From the NCBI GenBank assembly GCA_000750105.3, contig JPHH03000013.1, positions 186,001-250,000 on the forward strand: 64,000 bases of DNA. The letters are read 5' to 3'. Both the position numbers and the translations under genes were made by a program. Under the pieces are notes generated by a model that saw only the letters and a program-made list of their open reading frames with translations, was not told the origin of the DNA and did no database searches. This DNA is from Tolypocladium sp. Sup5 PDA-1. Its lineage: Eukaryota > Ascomycota > Sordariomycetes > Hypocreales > Ophiocordycipitaceae. How positions within the stretch are numbered: the stretch's first letter is position 1; every line of letters begins with the position of its first letter. Below, piece after piece: positions 12,102-22,778 of the stretch.

Positions 12102-14026
12102 TGCTGGAGAGGCTGTGGTGAGACGTGTATGAGAACGCGAAGTTGAGTGTATGAGAGTGAGGGTTTGCGTGTATGTCGAGGCACCTCAGTCATCTGAGTC
12201 CTCCGCGTCTGCGTTATATGGAAGCCGTGGTCAACAGTCAAGGTCCTCTTGTCAGCGAGCCAGCATACACATGGCAGGCAGGCCGCGAGCTGAGCTGCTT
12301 CCGCGACAAGAATCAAATATGAAGAAAAGGTAAAAGGGCGAGCAGCATCTGGGACACGCGGTGCTTACTACCTCATTAGGTGTTCTCTGGGACACAGCGG
12401 CAGGCGGCGGGCCGGTGCCGGTGCTGGTCTGGTCTGGTCTGGTCTGGTGCACGGTAGTAGGCCAATCCTTCACGACTATCCCGCTTAGGTAGGCCCATGA
12501 TTGCAACACGCGCTCGCCTGCGACAATAAAAAAAAATAGATCGCTGGCTGGAGCTGATTGCTTCAAGTGCCCCCGCGCGCGTCATTATGCTGCGGTCCTC
12601 CACCCCAAGTCGGCACTGGCAGAGTCGAGATTGCCCACGGCAAGAGAATTGCCAAGCTTGCGACGGTGCCGGCAACGTCACGGCAACGGCAACTGGGCTG
12701 GACCAATGCCGTGGACTCGGGGGCTTTTGGCTACGTGTCGCAATTTTCCCTTGCTTTGCCTAATAAAGCATGGAACGTCGATGGAGGGGGGCCCTGGGGC
12801 AGCAAGCTTCGATGCTGATGGGTCTGGAAGACTGGGGATCATCGGGGCATTCGCATGTACTCGTACGACGTCGAAAGTATGAATGGGTTGACTCTTGCCT
12901 TGTATTATCTGCTTTGTACAACACGGGGGGGAGTTGCCGTGTTTGACTGTTGACTGAACCTGTCGTGGCATCCATGCCGTCGATGACAACCCTTCAACTT
13001 GCTTGTACTAGTCAACCGCTAGGCAACCGCATAAGACGTCCAAGATACACGCGCTCACTCGCGGCCGGCACGTCGACGGCCAATTGCGCGGTCCGTCCGT
13101 CTGCTCAGACCTTGTCCCAGCTGTCTGGCAACACCATCCAGTGATGCTGGACGCTTGCTTCTGCGACGGATACATTGCACCCGGCCTTGCATGCGTGCCT
13201 TGCCTGCCGCCATCCGTTGCTGATTGATAACCAGGTACGGATACGGACTAGAGCGCTCGATACCCGTATCGAGGTTATTGGCGGACGGGAGATGGCCGAG
13301 TCCAGCGTCGGAGCAATTCGATGCAATGCATGCGCTGCACATCCACGCATCCTCCTTGGCACAGGACGTCTCGGAGCAGCAGAGCCCACCTTGCCCAATC
13401 GGTCGTTGACTACGGATTAGTTACACAGCAGCACGGAGCGGGATGGAAAGGGGAATACCTGTTGGGGTTGATGTACCCTTCCAAGTTCTGAGACAGAAGA
13501 TCGGGCTGGAGAAAGCACGTCTGAGGTGAGGGCATCACCTCGGACATCCTCAGGCATCATCCACAGGCGGGTCGTAGCCAATTTAGCACCTAAAATCGCC
13601 GAAAGGGAGCACCCGCCTTTTAGCCCAGATTTCAAACGGCCCGCGCGCATCGCCCCCAAATCCGATCCCCCCAAATTCCAACCACCACCAATCCCTTCCA
13701 CCTCATTACAACTCCCCGTCCCCACAAGCCTCCTGGACGAGCCCCGAGCTCCCAGAACGACGTGCAGCATACCTTACCTGGAAGAGTCCGTTTTTGTTAC
13801 CCATAGACGCCGCAGCACAGGCTGTATGCCTTGCGCAGCAACAGTCGGCCGAGCAAGCGCCAGGGTGGACGGGTGAGGCGTACAACCCCTGCGACATCTG
13901 CCGAACCGATCGTATGGAGATGGTGACAGGCTGCCGCTGCCAGTACTGAGCTACCCTTGGACGTCCTCCTCAGAAGCGCACCCTGAACGGGACTCAGAGA
14001 CCGCCGCCACCCCTTGTTGGCTTAAT
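12102..14026. other. Divergent intergenic region hmgA / P450
   Basis: 1.9 kb between two divergently transcribed genes; both promoters should lie here. Apart from a CTGGT tandem run at 12424-12448 I see no gene or RNA. Confidence 0.5.
12424..12448. repeat. CTGGT pentanucleotide repeat
   Basis: Five exact tandem copies of CTGGT about 320 nt upstream of the hmgA start codon. Confidence 0.85.
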
Positions 14027-15580
14027 ATGGCTGTGCTGCAGCTTCTAACGGGCCCCGCTGGCCTGGCCCTCCTTGCTGTGGCCGTGCTGTTCATCGCGGC
14101 CAGGGCGGCTTCGTCACGGCTCAGAAGAAATGGGCTTCCTCTCCCCCCTGGGCCCCCCGGAGAGCCGATCCTGGGCCATTTGCGAATCATACCGTCCTAC
14201 AGCCCCGAGTATACCTACATGCAATGGTCCAAAGAGTACAGGTCCGATATCCTATCATTCAATGTCCTGGGCCAGCCCGTCATCGTCCTCAACTCGGTCC
14301 GGGCAGCTATAGACCTGCTGGACAAGCGTGGCGCCAACTACTGCGATAGACCGCGATTTGTTCTGTTCGAGGTCATGGGATGGGGCAAGACACTGACCTT
14401 CCTGCGATGGGGCCCGGACTTTCGTATGCACCGTCGCATACTGCAGAAGAGCTTCCAGAAGAGCAGCATTGTGCGGTATCAACCCCTGCAGGAGCGCGAG
14501 ACAGCCTTACTGCTCAAGGGTATTCTCAACAACCCACCTGAGTGGGAAAACATCCTGAGACGATTTGCCACGGCAGTTGTCCTCGGCATCGGCTTCGGCA
14601 TCAGCATTGAGAGCGACAACGACCCGTTCATCCAAATAGCTGCCGACGCCAGCTACGCCCTTGGCCACGGCGGTGCCCCCGCCGGAACGCCTGTAGACTT
14701 CTTCCCCTTCTTGAAATCGCTGCCACGGTGGTTTCACGACCGGTCACTCAAGTTTGCAACTGACTGGAGATGGGCCATCTGCAATCTTCACGACAAACCG
14801 TTCGAAGCTGTCCTGGCATCCGAGGAGAGGGCTCAGTCCCTGATCAAAGACATGCTCGACCAGCGGCAGTATCAAATAGAGAAGGGGGAGAAACCTGAGC
14901 TGTCACATGATGATATCAAGGGTGCTGCTGGTGCCGTGTATGCTGCCGGCCAGGATACGACGTGGAGCACGTTGATTGTCTTCATCCTCAACATGATACT
15001 GCATCCAGAGGTACAGACAAAGGCGCAGGGCATAATCGACGAGGTGGTGGGCCACAACAGGTTGCCCAACTTCCAGGACAGGCCACGCTTGTTGTACATT
15101 GACTACATTGTCCAAGAGACGCTGCGGTGGTGCCCAGTCTCTCCTATAGGTGTGCCACATCGCTCCCTGGAAGACGACGTATACAATGGGTACTTTATCC
15201 CAGCAGGCTCCTTCATCTATGCCAACGCACGGGCGATGACGCATGACGAGTCAGTCTACACCGACCCGGACAACTTTAACCCAGATCGATACATCCCCGT
15301 GGAAGAGGGCGGGCTTGGAGAGCCGTTCCCCAACGGGCAGTTTGGCTATGGCCGCAGAGTGTGCATAGGCAAGCACTTGGCCGAGGCGAGCGTGTGGATT
15401 GTGGTTGCCTCGATGCTGAGTTCGATGAACATTGAGAAGGGGAGAGACGAGAGTGGTAATGAGATTGAGCCGGAGGTGGAACTGACGAGTGGGCTGACGA
15501 GTCATCCCAAGAGGTTTGCCTGCCGCGTTGTGCCGCGGGACGAGCGGGCTGTCGAGGCGGTGCGTCAAACCGAGATCTAG
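14027..15580 (+). CDS. Cytochrome P450 monooxygenase
   Basis: An uninterrupted 517-residue frame, full length for a microsomal P450. Residues ~7-28 form an N-terminal membrane anchor, followed by the proline-rich hinge LPLPPGPPGEP. The I-helix oxygen-activation motif AAGQDTT lies at ~306-312, the ExxR motif in QETLRW at ~364-367, and the heme loop FGYGRRVCIG at ~439-448 with the thiolate Cys at ~446. By overall look it resembles the large group named after O-methylsterigmatocystin oxidoreductase in fungal annotations, but that name says nothing sure about its substrate. No other biosynthetic enzyme is next to it; the convergent MATE-type transporter is the only neighbour that could be linked. 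A single-exon structure is somewhat unusual for a fungal P450. Confidence 0.93.
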   Translation: MAVLQLLTGPAGLALLAVAVLFIAARAASSRLRRNGLPLPPGPPGEPILGHLRIIPSYSPEYTYMQWSKEYRSDILSFNVLGQPVIVLNSVRAAIDLLDKRGANYCDRPRFVLFEVMGWGKTLTFLRWGPDFRMHRRILQKSFQKSSIVRYQPLQERETALLLKGILNNPPEWENILRRFATAVVLGIGFGISIESDNDPFIQIAADASYALGHGGAPAGTPVDFFPFLKSLPRWFHDRSLKFATDWRWAICNLHDKPFEAVLASEERAQSLIKDMLDQRQYQIEKGEKPELSHDDIKGAAGAVYAAGQDTTWSTLIVFILNMILHPEVQTKAQGIIDEVVGHNRLPNFQDRPRLLYIDYIVQETLRWCPVSPIGVPHRSLEDDVYNGYFIPAGSFIYANARAMTHDESVYTDPDNFNPDRYIPVEEGGLGEPFPNGQFGYGRRVCIGKHLAEASVWIVVASMLSSMNIEKGRDESGNEIEPEVELTSGLTSHPKRFACRVVPRDERAVEAVRQTEI

Positions 15581-15714
15581 GTGCTGGGCGCCGAGGCATT
15601 TGCCGTACGGCACTTTATTTAGCATATCAATACTTCAGGGATAATATACTCGCATCCGGAATGTACCGGAAAGCCTTCGTCGTCCATGACGCCGTGTGGC
15701 CCTCTCGATGGTGT

Positions 15715-17356
15715 CTATGTGACAACTTCCAAGTGAGCTCTACCGGTTCTTAACACCCAAGCCCACAGCCCCAGAACAATGGGCACACAGACAAAGCTAA
15801 ATACCAGGCTACCCCCGAATACGAGGGCGTGATACGTCCAGGCATTGTCCTCATCGAGGTGTGCCACCTGGCACACAATGGCCCAGGGGAGGACGAACAG
15901 CAAGTTGCTCGCCAGGCTCTGCCACAGGAACCACTTGGGCCTCGTGGCGAGCAAAACAGACGCCAGCTGCGTCGACACGGCATACATGATGTAGCACCAG
16001 TCCAGCGTCCTCCACATGCGCTCCGTCACTGCTGCCACGGCATCACTCCCGCTCAGGTACCTCGCAAAGGGGCGCGCCCCCGTAACGGAGACGACTATGC
16101 AGATGGGCACTTCAAAGGCGAGAGCTACGGCGACGGATACCAGTGCCGGACGGGTGATTCGATACAGCGACGCAAGGCTCGCGCGGGGGTGGAGGTTGTC
16201 GATGCCAGTCTCCCGCCGCCAGCGGCCCCAGTTGTGGCCCACAAAGGTCAGCGTCGTGGCCTCGAGGGCGGACACGGGGACCATGATGAGGCCCCAGCGG
16301 ATGGTGTTGAAGACGCCCCAGGCCGTGGCGTAGGTGGTGCCCAGGGATATGATGGTGCTGACTAGCCAGAGGTAGAGGGCGTTGCGGATGGCCGACTCGA
16401 TGAGCGTGAGGATCCCGGGCCGGAGCAAGACCTTGAGGGCCGCGAGCGAAGGCGCCGTGCTCGCACGAGATGCCTCGTCTCCGCGTCTCCGGGCCCTGTT
16501 CATAAACATAAAGTACGCCACGCCGACAAACGCCGCCGTGAGGCTGCAGGCCAGCTGGATGCCCGCCTGCATGTCCACCGTCGGCTCCAGCCCGCCGACC
16601 CTAAACGTCGAAATCAGCAGCATGTCCAGCACGATGTTGGCCGCGAACTTGGCGCAGCCCAGCACGAGCGGCACGTCGGGCTCGTCGAGCGCGCGCGTGG
16701 CCGCCGCGACGGCCGCCTCGACGGCGCTGCCCAGCGCGGCGAAGCTGCTGAGGCGCACGTAGCGGATGCTGCGGGCGCGGACCTCGCGCGGGACGAAGCC
16801 CGCCGCGAAGGCCTCGGCGCCGGCGAGCAGCGCGAGGGATAGGCAGAGGCCGAGCACGGACTGCGCGAGGATGAGCGTGTTGGCGAGGGCGAGGCGCTGC
16901 GGGAGCGTGCGCGAGGAGAGGTCGCTGATGGTGGACCAGGAGGCGCGGGGGAGGCCCTCGTTGAGGACTTCAGCGACGGTGGCGATGTACGTGTAGACGC
17001 TGGGATTCTGTCAGTGGTGTGTATTTACTTTGCGTCATGAGTACGGCGGCTCACTCGGTGGTGACGACCATGCTGGCGTCGATGTTGGCGACCCAGAGCT
17101 TGGAGAGGGTGCTGTACAGGGCGGGGAGCAGATAGGCCGCTACGTTGAACGACAGCGCTCCAAAGTACGTATCCCGCGGCCAATGAAGCCTGCGCTTGCG
17201 CTTTGGTTCATGGTCACGCTGCGAGTCGTCCTCGACGGGCGAGGGAACGGTGCCGTCTGCGTCGTCGTGGCCCATGATGGCTTGGCTTGTATGCGTGGGA
17301 GACAGGAGCGGAACCTGGCTTTCCAGGGCTGGGGTATGCAGGCGACGATGCTTCAT
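15715..17356 (-). CDS. MATE-type multidrug efflux transporter
   Basis: Exons 17356..17055 and 16999..15715 give 528 residues. The 55-nt intron runs from GTGAGC to CCCAG, and the split codon reads Asp in VVTTDVYTY. The N-terminal ~70 residues are hydrophilic and basic; after that come about a dozen hydrophobic segments. The sequence resembles fungal MATE/DinF-like transporters, including the NIDASMVVTTDVYTYI region and a following VLNEGLPR. Such proteins usually export small molecules against Na+ or H+ at the plasma or vacuolar membrane. It is convergent with the P450 gene, leaving only about 130 nt between their stop codons. Assignment rests on general resemblance and the hydrophobic profile. 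A second Met (MGHDDADG) 27 codons downstream could also be the start. Confidence 0.7.
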
Positions 17357-17687
17357 GTTTCCCGAGCTATCGGATCGCCATGGTGGTTGTTTTTCACGGG
17401 CTGCTGTCGGCGCGGCCTTGTTTACTTGGAGGTTGCAGCTCGGCCGTGGTTGGGGTTACACAACAGCACGGCAAGTGTCTTGGAGTTCACTGCGGCAAGC
17501 AGACGGGCCAAGTGACCTGCTCAACTTGGCAATTTGTGCCCCTTTCAAGGGCATCAGAGCGCGATGAGAAGTCCGCTCGAGGCGCGTCGTCCATGAGAAA
17601 TGGTTGCTCGGGGGGCAAGCATGCGATGTTTGGCGACTTGGCCTTGCACTCGGCCGCTGTTGGAGACCTGACGTCGCCTTCCAATAT

Positions 17688-20133
17688 CTATTTATAAGGC
17701 ATCCAGACCGAATGGCAAGAAATCACTGCATATTTCGTGAGAAAAGAGCGCCTTGGGAAAGTCTGAAAGCTGGCCCACAATCTGGCAGCAGGCTTCCTAG
17801 AACCCATATGCGGTCCCTCTTGTTTTGTCGTGGTGTTGCAAGGAAACTCTTCTGAAGGCCATGGCCATTCCCATCCCACCGACGCCCAAGGCCCAAACTG
17901 ATAAGAATACATGTCATCGCTCACGCGTGCGTGGATGGCCCTCTGCTCGTCTATGAGCATTCCCCTCAACCGCTCGGCCTGCGCGAGCCCCATCGCCCAC
18001 TCGTCGACTTCTTCGGCAACCCGATCCACCGCCTCCCGCGGCAGGCCGTTGGCGCCCCAGCCGATGCGTCCCGCTCCCGCCTCGGCCCACCAGTCGTGGC
18101 GCTGCGGCGGCGTGTTGCGGGTCGAGCAGATGCGGTAGTGCGGGTCCACGAGGTGCAGACGGAAGAACCTCCTTCGGCCGGGCCTTGCGGGGCGCACGCG
18201 CCGGTCCGGTGCTGCATGACGTTGGGGAAGGTGACCGAGCGGCCGTCGGGAGTCAGCACGGTGTCCAGTTCCTGCACGGCCGGGCCTCCGCCACCGAGTT
18301 CACCGTTGTCACCCAGGTCCGAGCTGGGCACGACGCCGTAGATGTCGGCTAGGGGTTCGAAGGGGTGATGCGGACGCGAGTCGGTATGGCCGAAGACGTG
18401 GATGGACGGGTCTAGATCAGCTTCCACACGGAATGACAATGACGCTGATTCGGGCGTCACGTTTGTGCTGGAAAAGTAGACGATGGTTGTCGCCACGATA
18501 TGCTCGTCAAGTAGACCCGATAGGCTCCAATCGGTTGCACCGCAAAGGGGGGATTCATATGCGGTTAGCCCTGGCTACACTACTACCGAGATGAGAATAC
18601 GGGAGCTGGGTAGTGCTGGTCTCAGTGGTAGTAGGTAACTTAGGATAACTTACCGAGTTGGTTGTTCTGGTGTTAATTCGATACTGCCAATCTCTATAAC
18701 AACTTGCAGACCTTGCTCTCCAAACATTTCTCGGAGTGAGATTGCGTAGAACTTATGGTCTTCCTTTGGGGGAAGAACAGCCTTCCCTCCTGGGGAATGT
18801 CCGGATTACTACGGCAGAATTATTCTTGCCCTCTTTCCATTATTCATAGGTGAACGCAGTTTCGGGCTCAGGATGCAACCAATGCTTGATTCTGTGGCAT
18901 TTGAGGGAGACGGCTTCGCTTAGTCCGAGATTGTTTTCCCAGTCTGGCCCGATCTGGGGCTCCCAGCGCCTGGGCGGAGGAGCGCGTGGATTATTAGGTT
19001 GTAGGCGTCTCGGTACGTCTTGTTGTGTCTGTCTTTTGGTATGGTAGGTATCCAAATCCTCTGCCCACTGGGGGTAGGGCGGCTCCCAAAGCACGCCGTA
19101 CGTGCGTATTCGCTGTGGAACTCTCCCTCGATCCCGCCAGACCAGCACCTCGTTCCACGGCCCGATCGATGCTGCAATGCATTGTTCAATAGTTTCGTAG
19201 AGAGGCCGATACCACTTCGGGTGCAAGTTGTTGATGTAAGACGATATCCTAACCCGGAAATCACTTTTGGTCTTTGCTTTCGTATCTGGGAACGCGATTT
19301 CACACGGCAGCCATTGGAATGACGAGGAGAATCGGTGGGCCCTTGGTTCCCAGGAATGTTCCCAATCCCGCCCGAACCTCGTCATGTTCCCGCGGCGTCT
19401 CTGAAGCGTGTGGCGCTCCCATATTTGCTTGGGGGCCACTGTTCCTTGACCTACAGCCTCGATAGCACCCTCTAGCCTTACGCTTCTTCCACGGGATAAG
19501 ACACGGGTTTGCCCGTAGATGAGCGGAAACAAATTAGGGTCGACCAGCTCTGGCGTCTGCTCGGGGCTCTGCGTCTCTGCCGGTGCCTCTGATGATGTTG
19601 ATTCAGGCGTTGTAGGGCTGTACTGAGCGTAGTGGTGACGAGCAAGCTCCTCGACTCCCGATGCGAGATGCCCTAGCAGACTGGCCGAAATCAGGGAGTC
19701 CGACTTGCATACGCGATGCCGAGTCGTAGACATATATCAGACCTGTGCCCTCAAATATACGTGCCTTGTCGCGTAGCTCGGCTAAACACCAGTCCCAAGT
19801 AAGGGGACTGATGAGGGGCAAGGCCAACGAGTCGCTAGCCCACCGAGCGACAATAGCAGCATTCTGGATGTCGAGGTTCCAGAGGGGCTGGTCGGTGATC
19901 TTATTCATTAGCTGTAGCATGGCGATCTCCCGCGCCGTCAATCTATTCTGGGCCCAGTCATTAAAGCCATGTGCGAATCGTTGGTTAGGCCTGCGCTCAA
20001 CATGGACCGCATGTCCAAAGCCAGGGGTCAGGAGCGGCTCCTTGCCGCTGTTGTCAAAGACCAGGTCGGCCTCTCCGTCGCCCTGTTGCTGGGCGAACAG
20101 GGAGCTCGATCGATCTCTTTGCGCCGTTGTCAT
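17688..20133 (-). pseudogene. DUF4246-family protein, broken by stops and frameshifts
   Basis: Fragments of one DUF4246 protein lie in order on the minus strand but in different frames. The N-terminal part (20133 down to ~19730) contains LTAREIAMLQLMNKITDQP and TWDWCLAELRDKA. The middle part (~19725-18843) contains SSFQWLPCEIAF and SYINNLHPKWY. The next block (~18790-18690) contains LREMFGEQGLQVV. The C-terminal blocks contain LLDEHIVATTIVYF, VQELDTVLTPDGR and FFRLHLVDPHYRI. At least four breaks separate them: a one-base shift near 19725, a TAA at 18840-18842 where relatives carry an acidic residue, a shift near 18780-18815, and a shift near 18195. An intron starting GTAAGT near 18668 seems to be retained, but I found no acceptor that restores phase. 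The 3' limit is approximate. The function of intact DUF4246 proteins is unknown. Confidence 0.85.
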
Positions 20134-20802
20134 GGCGTAATGACCGATCCCAGCCTGTGAGACGTTTGGAAGCGGTCGGTCCTACGTACGAGGTCTTACA
20201 TATCGAGTTTGTTGCTGATCAGTCACCCAAGCCCGTTTACGTGTATGTACTCCTTGACTCCGTACACTCGTAATGCATACATACATAAGTAAATGGTCGG
20301 GTTAACGATGTCCGGAATCGGCTCGGCCGTCCGTCGACGGCTTCGAAAAGACGCCGTCTGCCCCGCCGCATCCTGAAACGGCGTCCATTTGTCAGCGAGG
20401 TTCGGCCACCAAGCCAAGCGTTCCAGAGCGTGTGCGCACATGTCGGTAAGAATGACGACGATGACGCAGCGGGGCGGCAGCAAATCATCTCGCAGTCGTC
20501 CTTCCGAGATCCAATCCAATCCAATCCGGCAAGCTGGCCTAACCCCACCTCACCTCGAGCTTGTTGACGTGCTGCCCCTCGTAACTCCGCGCCGCAAACG
20601 CTCGCTCCAGCCAGTGGGTTGAGTGCGGGCAGCGGGCAGTCGAGTTGCGCCTGTCCCGAGGTGCTCTCGTCAAAACTTCTTGTCCCTCCCCGTCTCCCTC
20701 TCCACTTCTGCCAACCTCAATCACCAAAACACCACGAGCCTGCATCCCTCGCCGAATCCAGACCGTAGATCCCTCAAGCAAGAAACAAACAAAACCGCCA
20801 AA
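20134..20802. other. Promoter region of sod1
   Basis: About 670 nt between the 5' end of the DUF4246 relic and the sod1 start. The last 100 nt are pyrimidine- and CA-rich, as in many highly expressed fungal leaders. No other gene seen. Confidence 0.5.
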
Positions 20803-21716
20803 ATGGTCAAAGCAGGTATGGGTCCCTCTTCTTACCCCTCCATTTTCTGGCGCCCCGGACGACGGCTTTGTAGGTGAAGGAGGAAGGGGGGGTTCGTCCG
20901 GGTCGCGTCGAGCTGGTTTGAGCGAGTTTTTGAGCGGTCTCGTTGGGCAGGCCATGGCGACCCTGATGGGCTCAGCCCTACCCGTCTCCAGGGCATCCGA
21001 TGTCCCTTGATGGCCCTCCAGCTCCCAATGACATCAACCGGATCAGTGCGGGCTATTGTGCACGGCTAACCCGTCTGCAGTCAGCGTCATCCGCGGCGAC
21101 TCCAAGGTGTCCGGCACCGTCGTCTTCGAGCAGGAGTCCGAGTCTGCTCCCACCAAGATCACCTGGGACATCACCGGCAACGACCCCAACGCCAAGCGCG
21201 GCTTCCACATCCACACCTTTGGCGACAACACCAACGGCTGCACCTCTGCCGGGCCTCACTGTGCGTCTCCGTCTCCAGGCCTCCTCCGAGAGACGATCAG
21301 GTCCCAGGCCGTTCCGCTAACCCCGGCTTGACAGTCAACCCCCACGGCAAGACTCACGGCGCTCCCTCCGACGACGCCCGCCACGTCGGCGATCTGGGCA
21401 ACATCGAGACCGATGGCCAGGGCAACGCCAAGGGCTCCGTGAGCGACTCCCTGATCAAGCTCATCGGCCCCCAGAGCGTCATTGGCGTAAGTTTGGCTTG
21501 ATGCAGTAGAACTTAAGACGAGAGCTGACCAGACCCTCCAGCGCACCGTCGTTGTGCACGCCGGCACCGACGACCTCGGCAAGGGCGGCAACGACGAGTC
21601 TCTCAAGACTGGCAACGCCGGTCCCCGACCCGCTTGCGGTTTGTCGCCCTTCTCTCCAGCTTCCGATACGGCTCACTAACGCTTCTATGATAGGTGTCAT
21701 CGGCATCTCCTCTTAG
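20803..21716 (+). CDS. sod1: Cu/Zn superoxide dismutase
   Basis: Five exons, 20803..20815, 21081..21260, 21335..21486, 21542..21638 and 21694..21716, give 154 residues, the usual length. The first exon is only 13 nt (MVKA plus one base) and the last 23 nt. The protein dismutates superoxide in the cytosol and intermembrane space. Copper and zinc ligands are visible: His in FHIHTFGD, GPHFNPH and KTHGAPSDDARHVGD, and His in VVVHAGTDD. The disulphide Cys pair is in NGCTSAG and RPACGV. The C-terminal GVIGIS is typical. All four introns have GT donors and AG acceptors, and reading phase is kept at every junction. Confidence 0.97.
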
Positions 21717-22778
21717 AGCTGCCTCGCCGAGCTCCGAGCTGACGGAATCCACAGCTAGAGCGCGACAACAGACCAGCAAAAGCGTCGACAGGGAAAATGC
21801 GATGATCTGGCGGCTGGTATCTAGTTGCCCCAATTGAGTCACGCAGTTGTCCATTGCCATGCATTGAAGCTCCGTGACACCGTGAACCAAGGTCCGGTCT
21901 GTTCGGTAGACGATCCTAACATTTAGGTTGCTGGCATTGTTGACATCACCTTGCCACAATGAGGGGTAGATGGATTACATCACAACAAGCTACCCCAGCT
22001 CTGCCGAGGGTGAAACAGCCCTACGTTCCCACGAAACGGCGCCCTTGGCGATGCAATTGAACTCGAGAGAAATTCCCAAGCTCCATATGGGAGCATATAG
22101 AGGAGCAACCAGCCGATAATTACAGCTGGCAGCTGTCAAGACAGCTCTGTAGCAAATCGCCGCTGCTGTGACAACTGCCCCTCACCTGGTACCAGCCCGG
22201 TCGGGGCGGGGCAAGGCTGTCCGTCGACTCGCTTAATCAGGGGCGCCAATCCCCTGGACCTTGGACCCCCACACTAGGTCGGCCGTACAGGGGCCACCAT
22301 TCGTGACACCTTGCCACAAGGCACACGACTCCAAGACCAACCCAGCACAAGCTCGTACCTCGCACCTGATCTCTCCCAAGCAGTGCGAAGCTTGATTCTT
22401 CCATCTCTTTTCCATCTTCCTCTCCCTGCTACCTCTTTTCCTCTCTAGCTCAAGTAAGTCGGACGGCGCCATGGTGTTCTTCCCCAACGCCCATGTGGAT
22501 ACAAAGTCCAAGTGGCGATGACTGCTGCGAGATGGAAGGGATATGCCGAGCTCCAAGCCTGCAAAGATGCGTCTATCACGGCGCATCTTCACAGGCGATC
22601 GGACAGTCGAGACTTTCTGTGGACACATGGGGCTGAAGCCACCAAGCACAACGCTCGGCACGGCCCGACGGCTCGCAGCAGCATCTGCGAGCTCTGCGCA
22701 ACTCGCTGGACGACACAGGGCTGACCGATGAACTATTTGATTTAGCCTTTCCTGTCCTCCGCACTCCACCGGCCCATC
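21717..22778. other. Intergenic, promoter of the Tudor-SN gene
   Basis: About 1.06 kb. A GTAAGT near 22455 and a TTTAG near 22746 could delimit an intron in the 5' leader of the downstream gene, but this is a guess. No gene supported. Confidence 0.4.

Noticed and set aside
8025..17356. Secondary metabolite gene cluster around the P450
   Set aside because: No polyketide synthase, NRPS, terpene cyclase or pathway-specific regulator in the window.
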